From assembly GCA_964519895.1 (NCBI GenBank), contig CAZFLE010000020.1:15189-79188 (forward strand): a DNA stretch of 64,000 nt, written 5' to 3'. The position numbers and the translations under genes were made by a program. Positions 26,606 to 34,745 of the stretch are shown here, in pieces. The notes beneath the pieces were generated by a model, which was not told the origin of the DNA, ran no database searches, and saw only the letters and a list, made by a program, of their open reading frames with translations. Source of the stretch: CAYFPX01 sp964519895 (GTDB taxonomy: Bacteria > Myxococcota_A > UBA796 > CAJQPC01). Every line of letters begins with the position of its first letter. Position 1 is the first letter of the stretch.

Positions 26606-26638
26606 CGGCCGCCGGCGCCCACTGGGCTCCGGCGGCCG
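26606..26638. terminator. Bidirectional hairpin between convergent genes
   Basis: CGGCCGCCGG (26606-26615) pairs perfectly with CCGGCGGCCG (26629-26638) around a 13-base loop. It lies between the stop codons of two convergent genes. No T-tract follows, so termination efficiency is uncertain. Confidence 0.65.
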
Positions 26639-26639
26639 A

Positions 26640-27266
26640 TCAGTCCATCAGGCCCATGCGATGGGCATAGACCAGGATCTCGCCGACGCTGCCGACCCCG
26701 AGCTTGGTCTTGATGCGGGCGACGTAGGTGCTGATGGTGTTGACCTTCAGGTCCAGTTCGTAGGAGGTCTCCGACACGGTCTTGCCGTGGATGAGCTGCA
26801 TGAACACCTGGTACTCGCGGGTGGTGAGCTGCTCGTGGGGCGCACGGGACAGGCCGTCGGTCCGGCTCGAGGCCTGTGCTCGCAGGGACTCCGTGATGTA
26901 GGTGCCGCCCGAGGCCACCGCGCGGATGGCCTGGACGAGCTCGTAGGCATCGGCGTTCTTGTCGATGTAGGCCCCGGCCCCGAGCTCGATGAGGTGCAGG
27001 GCCAGGCGATCGGCCGGGTACATCGTGAGGACCACGACGCGCACAGGGATGCCTGTGGCGGTGAGCCGGCGCAGCACCTCGGTGCCGCTGACTTTGGGCA
27101 GGGACAGGTCGAGCACCAGGATGTCGATCGGCAGAGCGGCCAGGACATCGAGCGCGGCCTGACCATCGGAGGCCTCTGCTGCGACCTCGATGCCCGGCTC
27201 GGTCTCCAGGATTCTTCGGATCCCGTCGCGGAACATCGCGTGGTCGTCGGCCAGCAGGACACGGAT
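26640..27266 (-). CDS. NarL/LuxR-family response regulator
   Basis: This encodes 208 residues if read from IRVLLADDHAMFRDG. The receiver domain has acidic Asp7/Asp8, phospho-acceptor Asp53 (LVLDLSLP) and the Lys of YIDKNA. The C-terminal LuxR helix-turn-helix is LTTREYQVFMQLIHGKTVSETSYEL. No ATG, GTG or TTG is in frame at the natural start. A strong AGGGAGGT at 27275-27282 precedes CTG (27272, 27269) and ATC (27266), so initiation is probably at CTG 27269 or ATC 27266. ATG 27329 would add about 21 residues that overlap the promoter motif. It is divergent from the two kinases and is very likely their partner. Confidence 0.9.
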   Translation of the reverse strand: MRVLLADDHAMFRDGIRRILETEPGIEVAAEASDGQAALDVLAALPIDILVLDLSLPKVSGTEVLRRLTATGIPVRVVVLTMYPADRLALHLIELGAGAYIDKNADAYELVQAIRAVASGGTYITESLRAQASSRTDGLSRAPHEQLTTREYQVFMQLIHGKTVSETSYELDLKVNTISTYVARIKTKLGVGSVGEILVYAHRMGLMD

Positions 27267-27329
27267 CAGCAGACACCTCCCTGGGAGCCGGTGACCCGGG
27301 AAATTAGTCGGACCCCGACGGCGCGGCAT

Positions 27330-27346
27330 GTAGGGATACTTCGACC
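27330..27346. promoter_or_regulatory. Third GTAGGGA-N3-TTCGA site, between regulator and kinases
   Basis: This copy matches the sites at 25150 and 25171 at the 12 bases that all three share, and the 25150 copy also at TTCGACC. It lies in the intergenic region between the response regulator and the first kinase, three bases before the first possible kinase start. It is a likely autoregulatory site. Confidence 0.6.
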
Positions 27347-27349
27347 GCC

Positions 27350-28729
27350 GTGGCGATGCCCAGCACGTTGCGGTACACGATCCGAGCCGAAGCGCTGGAG
27401 TCGCACCCCCAGGTGACCACCCGCAGACCATGGCAGCTCGCCTACCCGGCGGGTGAGGCACCCCAAGAGTGGACGGCCGACGAGAAGCAGGCCCTTCGGG
27501 CGCATGAACGCCAGCGACTCGCTCGCTCTACGGTCATGCTGATGTCCCTGGCCCTGGGGGCCGGGGTGATGTGGCTGCCCCTGACGCGACTGCTGTCCGG
27601 GGCGGTGTCGGGCCTGGCGCTCGCCGTGACAGCTGCGATGGTCCTCCCGGCCCTGGTGCGCGGACTGCCCCTGGGCCGGGGCCTGGTCGACGACCATCCA
27701 CTGCCGTTCTGCGCACTGGCCGGCGCCAGCCTGGTGTTCGCGGTCGGCTGGGCCCTCGGCCGCAGTGTCGGTCCCTTCGCATTTGGCTTCATCTATGCGC
27801 TGCCGCCGCTGACGATCGCCTTGGCGCTGACCACCCGGGCACGCATCGCTGTCACGCTGGGCGTGGCCGCGGTGGGGTGGAGCGCTTTTGTCCTGGCGAC
27901 GCCGGCCGTGCGCGAAGCGAACCTGTTCCTCGCGACCTCGTCCTTTCTGCTCTTCTGTGCACTGTTCGGGATCGCGATGGGCCACATTGCCTACCGCATT
28001 GCAGCCGTACACTTCATCCGCCGGTTCCGCATCGGCGTCCAGCAGGCGGAGCTCCAGTCGCTGACCGAGCAGCTCGACGCACGCTCACTGCGACACGACC
28101 AGGAACTGCGCATCCTCGCCAACTACCTGGACGGACTCAACGAGACCGAAGCGGCCTGGATGTCCACCGAGCTACGCGACCACCTGGGCCCGGAATTCGA
28201 CTTGCTCGATGGGGCCCTGGAGCGGGCTCGGTGGAGGCTGTACGGGAACCGGGACCTGGCCCGCGCCGCGCTGGAGGAGTGCGAGACGCTCTCCCGCAGG
28301 ACGCGCAGGGCGTTTCGTCGCCTGCTGGAGCAGCTCCATCCCCGAATGCTCGAGCACCTGGGACTGGAGACCGCCCTGGGCTGGCTGGTCGGCGAAGCAG
28401 CGCTCTCCGGGGCCCTGGCGATCTCGATCTCGACGGAGCTCCCAGACGAGCTGCCTCCGTCCGTGTCGGCGGCGGCCTATGCCGTGGTGCTGGATGCTCT
28501 GCAGGTTGTCGCGGGTCGCGCCGCCACCACAGCCGAAGTGACTCTGTCCTGGTCAGAAGCCGGCGTCTCGATCGCCATCCACGACGACGCTGAGCCGCTG
28601 GCCGGCGACGTGCCGCCGCTGCTGTTGGCGATTCGAGAGAGGGCCACGTCGCTCGGCGGGCGCGCAGCGTGGAGCGACCGGCAACCAGGCTTGGCGCTCG
28701 GCGTTGTCCTCCCAGTGGGCACCCCATGA
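27350..28729 (+). CDS. Degenerate membrane histidine kinase (pseudokinase)
   Basis: This encodes 459 residues; GTG 27350 or ATG 27356 starts it and no ribosome binding site is visible. Residues 60-215 hold about six membrane helices, then a coiled linker (IGVQQAELQSLTEQLDARS). The dimerisation helix reads STELRDHLGPEF, where the ELHDxLG acceptor His of HisKA_3 kinases is replaced by Arg276. The ATPase part is also eroded: the N-box YAVVLDALQVVAG lacks its Asn, the DDGxG motif is DDAEP, and the GxGL lid is gone. The downstream kinase keeps all of these. It probably works as a sensor or scaffold that heterodimerises with that kinase. The stop overlaps the next ATG (ATGA). Confidence 0.8.
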   Translation: MAMPSTLRYTIRAEALESHPQVTTRRPWQLAYPAGEAPQEWTADEKQALRAHERQRLARSTVMLMSLALGAGVMWLPLTRLLSGAVSGLALAVTAAMVLPALVRGLPLGRGLVDDHPLPFCALAGASLVFAVGWALGRSVGPFAFGFIYALPPLTIALALTTRARIAVTLGVAAVGWSAFVLATPAVREANLFLATSSFLLFCALFGIAMGHIAYRIAAVHFIRRFRIGVQQAELQSLTEQLDARSLRHDQELRILANYLDGLNETEAAWMSTELRDHLGPEFDLLDGALERARWRLYGNRDLARAALEECETLSRRTRRAFRRLLEQLHPRMLEHLGLETALGWLVGEAALSGALAISISTELPDELPPSVSAAAYAVVLDALQVVAGRAATTAEVTLSWSEAGVSIAIHDDAEPLAGDVPPLLLAIRERATSLGGRAAWSDRQPGLALGVVLPVGTP

Positions 28730-30012
28730 CCCCCTCGCCGGGCGCTGTGGCGTACCTGGATCAGCTGATGGCAGACAACGTCAAGGCGGTCTCGGCGGTC
28801 TTTGCCTTCTGTCTGATCGCCTGGTGGCCGCTCGACCTGGTCCTCTTCCATCCAGAGGCCGTCCAGGCTCTGGCCCTGTTCCGGAGTGCGGCGCTGGTGT
28901 GTTGCCTGGTTCCCTTGCTATTGCCGCGGGTCAGTCGGGCCGACGTGCTGCAGTCCGGCGTGGCTGGCCTGACCCTCGCGGTGTTCGCGGGGGGCTGTGC
29001 CCTCACCACCTTCGGCCCGCTCTCGGATGGTGCCGTGTTGTGGGGGGTCGCGCCGGCATTCTTCCTGGTGCCCGCGCTCGTCGAGATGCGCAGAAGGGTC
29101 CTGTGCACCGGCGTGCTCCTGCTGGCCGGGCCGGCGGGCATGCTGACAGCCCGGCCCGAGGCGTGGGGGGCGCCGGAGCTCTGGTGGATGATCGCCTATT
29201 CACTCGTCTCGGCGGCGCTCTACTGCCTGATCGGCGACCAGGTCTACCAGCTCATGTTGGAGCACTACGAGCAGGGCCGGAAGCTGGCACGCCAGCAGGT
29301 CCAGCTGGGGGAGCTTCGCGGGCGTCTGGCTCGGGCGGTAGAGGGCAAGTCCGTGAAGCTCCGCGACCTGGCCGAGCACCTGCGAGAGCGCCGGGACTTC
29401 CAGCGCGGCTGGATGGCCGAGCGCGTACACGACCACCTGGGCCAGGAGCTCGCTGCAGTGGCCTACTCGTTGGAGTACGCCGGCCGGGTGCTGGACTCGG
29501 ACATCGAAGAGTCCGTGCTGGCGCTGGACCGGTCACGGATGCTGCTGGGCCGGGCGAGGCACGCCGGCGAGGACATCCTGCAGGGACTCAACAGCCCGGT
29601 GCTGGACGGCCCTGTTGCGCTGCACCGCGCCGTCAGCTCGCTGGTCGGCCGAACGGTTCCCGCCGGGGCCCTGGAGATCGAGCTGTCGGTCCAGGACTTC
29701 AGCCCGCCCCTGACCCGAGAGACCGGGGTGGCGGTCTACCGGGTCATCCAGGAGGCCCTGTCCAACATCCTGAGGCACGCCCGGGCGACCCGGGCTCACA
29801 TCGAGGTCCGGCGAAGGGCAGCGGAGGTCGAGGTCATCGTGAGCGACGACGGCGTCGGGCTCTCCAGCCCAGGCGAGCCCGAGTCCACCGGCGACGCCGG
29901 CATCGGCCTGGTGGGCATGGCAGAGCGGGTCACCGCGCTCGGGGGGAAGATCAGCGTGAACGCGCCTGCCGACGGAGGAACACGGTTGACGGTCTGGCTC
30001 CCTAAGGGGTAG
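28726..30012 (+). CDS. Membrane histidine kinase, HisKA_3 (NarX/DesK-like)
   Basis: This encodes 428 residues; the ATG overlaps the previous stop codon. About six membrane helices lie between 20 and 175, followed by a long helix (KLARQQVQLGELRGRLARAV). The phosphoacceptor is His235 in RVHDHLGQELAAVAYSLE. The HATPase_c domain is intact: N-box YRVIQEALSNILRHA, DDGVGL, and GIGLVGMAERVTALGG. It should autophosphorylate and pass phosphate to the divergent NarL-type regulator. The ligand is unknown; the lack of a large periplasmic loop suggests membrane or intramembrane sensing. Confidence 0.9.
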   Translation: MTPSPGAVAYLDQLMADNVKAVSAVFAFCLIAWWPLDLVLFHPEAVQALALFRSAALVCCLVPLLLPRVSRADVLQSGVAGLTLAVFAGGCALTTFGPLSDGAVLWGVAPAFFLVPALVEMRRRVLCTGVLLLAGPAGMLTARPEAWGAPELWWMIAYSLVSAALYCLIGDQVYQLMLEHYEQGRKLARQQVQLGELRGRLARAVEGKSVKLRDLAEHLRERRDFQRGWMAERVHDHLGQELAAVAYSLEYAGRVLDSDIEESVLALDRSRMLLGRARHAGEDILQGLNSPVLDGPVALHRAVSSLVGRTVPAGALEIELSVQDFSPPLTRETGVAVYRVIQEALSNILRHARATRAHIEVRRRAAEVEVIVSDDGVGLSSPGEPESTGDAGIGLVGMAERVTALGGKISVNAPADGGTRLTVWLPKG

Positions 30013-30062
30013 GGAAGAGACTGCGGGATGGGCTACTGAGGCCTGACAGAACAGGAAGAACG

Positions 30063-33000
30063 GTGTCTCTGCTCATTCTCTCCCTCGTCGCCTGCAGCGA
30101 CGTCACGGTCTCTTCGGTCGACGACCCGCCCCAGGTCGCGATCCTGTCGCCCGTCAGCGGCTCCATCCACGAGCCGGGCGAGCCCTTCGACGTCTGCGCC
30201 CAGGTCACCGACGAAGACGGCCTGGACGGGCTGGAGCTGCTCTTCTCCAGCAACATCGACGGTCCGGTCTGGAGCGGAGAGTTCGGCTGGGAGCCCTGTG
30301 ACTCGGGCAACCTGGCCTTCACGGTGGCCCTGACCGAGGCCGACCACGAGCTCCAGCTCACGGCCATGGACGCCCGAGGCCAGGTCGGTCAGGCCTCGAT
30401 CACGGCACTGGTCAGTAGCAACACACCGCCCTGGTGCGAGCTCACGGCACCGGGGGACGGCGACGTGGTACTGGCCGGGGAGAGCATTCCCCTGGCAGGC
30501 ACCGTCGGCGACACCGAGGTGGACGCGTCGGAGCTGTCGGTGGCCCTGTCCAGCAGCGTCGAAGGCGTGCTGTGGTCCGGCGCTCCGACGTCCGACGGAG
30601 ACGTCGCCGTCACCTGGGTGCCCGTCGAAGCCGGACTGCAGACCCTGGCGCTGGAGGTCCAGGACCCCCGCGGCCTGCTGGAGCGCTGCACCGTCGACGT
30701 GACCGTCGACGCCTGCGTAGACGTGGACGCAGACGGCTACACCACGTGCGACGAGGACTGCGACGACGACGACGACGAGGTCTTCCCCGGCGCGGAAGAG
30801 CAGGGCAACGGCGTCGACGACGACTGCGACGACGAGACCGACGAGGGCACCAACCTGGGCGACGACGACGGCGACGGCTTCACCGAGGTCGACGGCGACT
30901 GTGACGACGACGACGCCAGCGTCCACCCCGACGCCACGGAGATCCCCTATGACGGGATCGACCAGGACTGCGACGGCGAGGACGCGGTCGACGTGGACGG
31001 CGACGGCTACGCCGCCAGCGAGACCGGCGGCGACGACTGCGACGACAGCGACGCGAGCATCAACCCGGGCGTGTCGGAGACCTGGTACGACGGCGTGGAC
31101 AGCGACTGCGACGGCCTGTCCGACAACGACGCCGACACCGATGGCCACGACAGCGACGCCCACGGCGGCGACGACTGCGACGACACCGACGCCGCGGTGA
31201 ACCCGGACGCGACGGAGACCTGGTACGACGGGGTCGACGCCGACTGCGCCGGCGACAGCGACCTGGACGCCGACGCCGACTCCCACGACAGCGATGCCCA
31301 CGGGGGCGATGACTGCGACGACACCGACCCCAGCGTGAACCCCAGCGCCACTGAGACCTGGTACGACGGCGTCGACGGCGACTGCGACGGCGCCAACGAC
31401 TACGACGCCGACAGCGACACCTACCTGACCGACGCCCACGGCGGTTCGGACTGCGACGACACCGACGCGTCGGTGAATCCCGGCGCCAGCGAGACCTGGT
31501 ACGACGGGGTCGACAGCGACTGCGACGGGGCCAGCGATCTCGACGCCGACACCGACGGCTACGACAGCGACACCCATGGCGGCGACGACTGCGACGACAC
31601 AGACGCAGGCATCAACCCCGGCGAGACCGAGATCTGGTACGACGGGGTCGATCAGGACTGCGACGGCACCGACGAGATCGACGCCGACGGCGACGGCTAC
31701 GAGCCGGTGTCCGCTGGGGGCGACGACTGCGACGACACCGACGCGTCGGTGTACCCGGGAGCGAGCGAGACCTGGTACGACGGCGTGGACAGCGACTGCG
31801 ACGGCGCAAACGACTACGACGCCGACAGCGACACCTACGTCTCCGACGCGCACGGCGGCAGCGACTGCGACGACGCCGACGCCACCGTGAACCCCGGCGC
31901 CAGCGAGGCCTGGTACGACGGGGTCGACGCCGACTGCGACGGCCTGTCCGACAACGACGCCGACACCGACGGACACGACAGCGACGCCCACGGCGGCGAC
32001 GACTGCGACGACACCGACGCCAGCGTGCACCCGTCGGCCACCGAGACCTGGTACGACGGGGTCGACGCCGACTGCGACGGCCTGTCGGACAACGACGCCG
32101 ATCTCGACGGCCACGACGCCGACAGCCAGGGGGGCGACGACTGCGACGACACCGACGCCTCGGTGAGCCCCAGTGCCACCGAGACCTGGTACGACGGGGT
32201 CGACACCGACTGCGACGGCCTGTCAGACGACGACGCGGATCTCGACGGCTACGACGCCGACAGCGAAGGCGGCGACGACTGCGACGACACCGACGCCACG
32301 GTGAACCCGAGCGCCACGGAGACCTGGTACGACGGGCTGGACAGCGACTGCGACGACAACAGCGACTACGACGCCGACGCCGACGGCTGGGACAGCGACG
32401 CCTACAGCGGGCTGGACTGCGACGACACCGACCCCGCCGTGAGCCCGGGCGCCACCGAGACCTGGTACGACGGGGTCGACGGCGACTGTGACGGCGCCAG
32501 CGACTACGACGCCGACACCGACGGCCACGACCACGACGGCCACGGCGGCGACGACTGCGACGACACCGATGCCTCGGTGAGCCCTTCCGTCGGCGAGACC
32601 TGGTACGACGGCGTGGACGCCGACTGTGCGGGGGACAGCGACTACGACGCCGACGCCGACGGCCACGACAGCGACAGCCACGGCGGCGACGACTGCGACG
32701 ACACCGACACGTCGGTCTCCCCCAGCGCCAGCGAGACCTGGTACGACGGCGTCGACGCCGACTGCGACGGCGCCAACGACTACGACGCAGACAGCGACAG
32801 CTACCTGGCCGACGCCCACGGCGGCTCGGACTGCGACGACGCCGACGCCTCGGTGAACCCGGGCGCCAGCGACAGCTGGTACGACGGCGTGGACAGCGAC
32901 TGCGACGGGGCCAGCGACTACGACGCCGACGCCGACGGCCACGACCACGACAGCCACGGCGGCGACGACTGCGACGACAACGACGCCACGATCAGCCCGT

Positions 33001-33710
33001 CGGACCCCGAGACCTGGTATGACGGCGTCGACGGGGACTGCGACGGGGCCAGCGACTACGACGCCGATGCCGACGGCTACGACCACGACAGCTACAGCGG
33101 CACCGACTGCGACGACACCGACGCCACGGTCAGCCCAGGGGCGACGGAGCTCCGGGACGGCCAGGACAACGACTGCAACGACGCCTGCGACGAAGGCCTC
33201 ATCGGCGCAGGCGACCTCATCGTCACGGAGGTCATGAAGGACCCCTCCAAGGTCAGCGACAGCCTGGGAGAGTGGTTCGAGGTCACCAACACGACGGCCA
33301 CCGACATCCTGATGTGCGCGGACTGGGCCTTCGAAGACGACGACACCGACGCCTTCTCGCTACCAGGCGGCCAGACGGTCTACGTGCCCGCGGGCGGCAG
33401 CGCAGTCCTGGCCCGGGACGACGACACAGCCAGCAATGGCGGCGTGACCGTGGACTACGCGTTCGCGAGCGGCATGCAGCTGGCCAACGGCGCCGACGAG
33501 CTGGTGCTCCTCCACGGCACTTCGACCATCGACCACATCGCTTGGGACGACGGCGTGAGCTGGCCCGACACGAGCGGCGCCAGCCTGAGCCTGAGCCCCA
33601 CCGCCACCAACGACACGGACAACGACGACGGCGCCAACTGGTGCTCGGCCACCAGCACTTACGGCGACGGGGACAAGGGCACGCCTGGAGATCCCAACGA
33701 CGGCTGCTGA
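30063..33710 (+). CDS. MopE-repeat lipoprotein with lamin-tail domain
   Basis: This encodes 1215 residues from GTG with AGGAAG upstream. The signal is only MSLLILSLVAC (lipid Cys11). Residues 20-215 are two Ig-like domains, then short MopE units. From 30943 to about 33190 there are 17 units of exactly 46 residues (138 bases), with ETWYDGVDxDCDG, then DxDADxDGHDSD, HGGDDCDDTDAS, and VxPSAT. The C-terminal 165 residues match a lamin tail domain (LIVTEVMKDPSK, GEWFEVTNTT, VYVPAGGSAVLARDDD, ANGADELVLLHG). The Asp-rich rod should be a stiff metal-binding stalk presenting the tail domain away from the membrane. It is downstream of the two-component genes; co-regulation is not shown. Confidence 0.9.
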   Translation: MSLLILSLVACSDVTVSSVDDPPQVAILSPVSGSIHEPGEPFDVCAQVTDEDGLDGLELLFSSNIDGPVWSGEFGWEPCDSGNLAFTVALTEADHELQLTAMDARGQVGQASITALVSSNTPPWCELTAPGDGDVVLAGESIPLAGTVGDTEVDASELSVALSSSVEGVLWSGAPTSDGDVAVTWVPVEAGLQTLALEVQDPRGLLERCTVDVTVDACVDVDADGYTTCDEDCDDDDDEVFPGAEEQGNGVDDDCDDETDEGTNLGDDDGDGFTEVDGDCDDDDASVHPDATEIPYDGIDQDCDGEDAVDVDGDGYAASETGGDDCDDSDASINPGVSETWYDGVDSDCDGLSDNDADTDGHDSDAHGGDDCDDTDAAVNPDATETWYDGVDADCAGDSDLDADADSHDSDAHGGDDCDDTDPSVNPSATETWYDGVDGDCDGANDYDADSDTYLTDAHGGSDCDDTDASVNPGASETWYDGVDSDCDGASDLDADTDGYDSDTHGGDDCDDTDAGINPGETEIWYDGVDQDCDGTDEIDADGDGYEPVSAGGDDCDDTDASVYPGASETWYDGVDSDCDGANDYDADSDTYVSDAHGGSDCDDADATVNPGASEAWYDGVDADCDGLSDNDADTDGHDSDAHGGDDCDDTDASVHPSATETWYDGVDADCDGLSDNDADLDGHDADSQGGDDCDDTDASVSPSATETWYDGVDTDCDGLSDDDADLDGYDADSEGGDDCDDTDATVNPSATETWYDGLDSDCDDNSDYDADADGWDSDAYSGLDCDDTDPAVSPGATETWYDGVDGDCDGASDYDADTDGHDHDGHGGDDCDDTDASVSPSVGETWYDGVDADCAGDSDYDADADGHDSDSHGGDDCDDTDTSVSPSASETWYDGVDADCDGANDYDADSDSYLADAHGGSDCDDADASVNPGASDSWYDGVDSDCDGASDYDADADGHDHDSHGGDDCDDNDATISPSDPETWYDGVDGDCDGASDYDADADGYDHDSYSGTDCDDTDATVSPGATELRDGQDNDCNDACDEGLIGAGDLIVTEVMKDPSKVSDSLGEWFEVTNTTATDILMCADWAFEDDDTDAFSLPGGQTVYVPAGGSAVLARDDDTASNGGVTVDYAFASGMQLANGADELVLLHGTSTIDHIAWDDGVSWPDTSGASLSLSPTATNDTDNDDGANWCSATSTYGDGDKGTPGDPNDGC
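30943..33190 (+). repeat. In-frame tandem array of 138-bp units
   Basis: The Trp-Tyr codons recur at 31083, 31221, 31359 and so on up to 33015, with every interval exactly 138 bases (15 intact WY units). Degenerate units in the same register at 30945 and 33153 bring the total to about 17. There is no length variation, which suggests structural constraint or recent homogenisation. Confidence 0.95.
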
Positions 33711-33756
33711 GCCTGGAACAGCACTACACTGGGAGCCCCGAACCCCAGGTGCTTCC

Positions 33757-34716
33757 ATGCCTCTGCCCCTCTCCTACGCGGCGTGGCTCCCGCTGATCGC
33801 CCTGACAACAGCCTGCACCGGGGACACCACCACAGCGACCGGGGACTCCGGCGCGACCCAGGTCACCACGCCGAGCCTGTCCTACCTGGACGCCGACCTG
33901 GACATGGTGGTCGTGCGGGCCGGCACGTTCTGGATGGGCAGCCCGGAAGACGAGGTCGGGAGAGAAGAAGACGCCGCCGGTTTCCTGCCCGACGAGACCC
34001 ACCACCAGGTCACCCTGACCCGGGACTTCGCCATCGGGGCCACCGAGGTCACCCAGGCCCTTTTCGAGCAGACCGTCGGCTACAACCCCAGCTCCCACGG
34101 CGCCTGTGGCGCGGACTGCGGGGTCGACGGTGCGAGCTGGCATCGGGCCGCGGCCTTTGTCAATGCCTGGTCCCAAGCCGCCGGGCTCGAAGACTGCTAC
34201 ACCTGCGACGGCGAGGGCTCCAACGTCTCTTGCGAAGCCGCGGGCAACCCCTACGAGTGCACCGGCTACCGCATCCCGACGGAGGCGGAGTGGGAGTACG
34301 CCGCCCGAGCCGGCACCCCATCGGCCTTTCCCAACGGCGGCAACCTGCTGGCCGAAGACACCCGCAATTGCAACGGCGAGCTGGCCCTGGACAACGGGGA
34401 GCTGCTCGACGACTTCGCCTGGTACTGCGGCAACGACCAGCACGACACCCAGCCGGTCGGCGTGCTGGCCCCCAATGCCTGGGGCCTCTACGACACCAGC
34501 GGCAACCTGTGGGAGTGGACCCACGACCTGTACGGCGACTACCCGTCGGACTCGGTGACCGATCCGCTGGGCGAGTTCGAGGGGGCGGACCCGGTCATGC
34601 GGGGCGGCTGCTGGGCGGACTTCCCAGGCGGGACCCGGTCGGCGTTCCGGCTCTGGGGCAAGCCCGACACCTACGACAGTGACGAGGTCGGCTTCCGGGT
34701 GGCGCGGACGCTATAG
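33757..34716 (+). CDS. FGE-sulfatase-fold lipoprotein without catalytic cysteines
   Basis: This encodes 319 residues. The signal MPLPLSYAAWLPLIALTTAC gives lipid Cys20, then a Thr/Asp-rich tether. The rest has the formylglycine-generating-enzyme fold: MVVVRAGTFWMGSPEDEVG, ATEVTQALFE, YRIPTEAEWEYAARAG, GLYDTSGNLWEWTHD and VGFRVAR. The copper-binding Cys pair of true FGE (GGSxxCxxxxC) is absent; the site reads RGGCWADFPGG. Formylglycine generation is therefore unlikely, and the fold is also used by other oxidases and binding proteins. The two alkaline-phosphatase-superfamily genes in this window lack the Cys substrate. A TACACT hexamer at 33725-33730 may be its -10 element. Confidence 0.85.
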   Translation: MPLPLSYAAWLPLIALTTACTGDTTTATGDSGATQVTTPSLSYLDADLDMVVVRAGTFWMGSPEDEVGREEDAAGFLPDETHHQVTLTRDFAIGATEVTQALFEQTVGYNPSSHGACGADCGVDGASWHRAAAFVNAWSQAAGLEDCYTCDGEGSNVSCEAAGNPYECTGYRIPTEAEWEYAARAGTPSAFPNGGNLLAEDTRNCNGELALDNGELLDDFAWYCGNDQHDTQPVGVLAPNAWGLYDTSGNLWEWTHDLYGDYPSDSVTDPLGEFEGADPVMRGGCWADFPGGTRSAFRLWGKPDTYDSDEVGFRVARTL

Positions 34717-34745
34717 ATCCAGACGCCCGACGAGGAGGTGCGACC

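Noticed and set aside
27296..27312. GGGAAATTAGTCGGACC as a further regulator site
   Set aside because: The halves have different spacing and several mismatches; too weak to count.
30009..30025. Possible fourth GTAGGGA element at the end of the second kinase
   Set aside because: Only GTAGGGA matches; the TTCGA half is missing and the site overlaps the stop codon.
30943..33190. Regular repeat array considered as CRISPR
   Set aside because: The unit is 138 bases, in frame, without unique spacers, and encodes a periodic protein.
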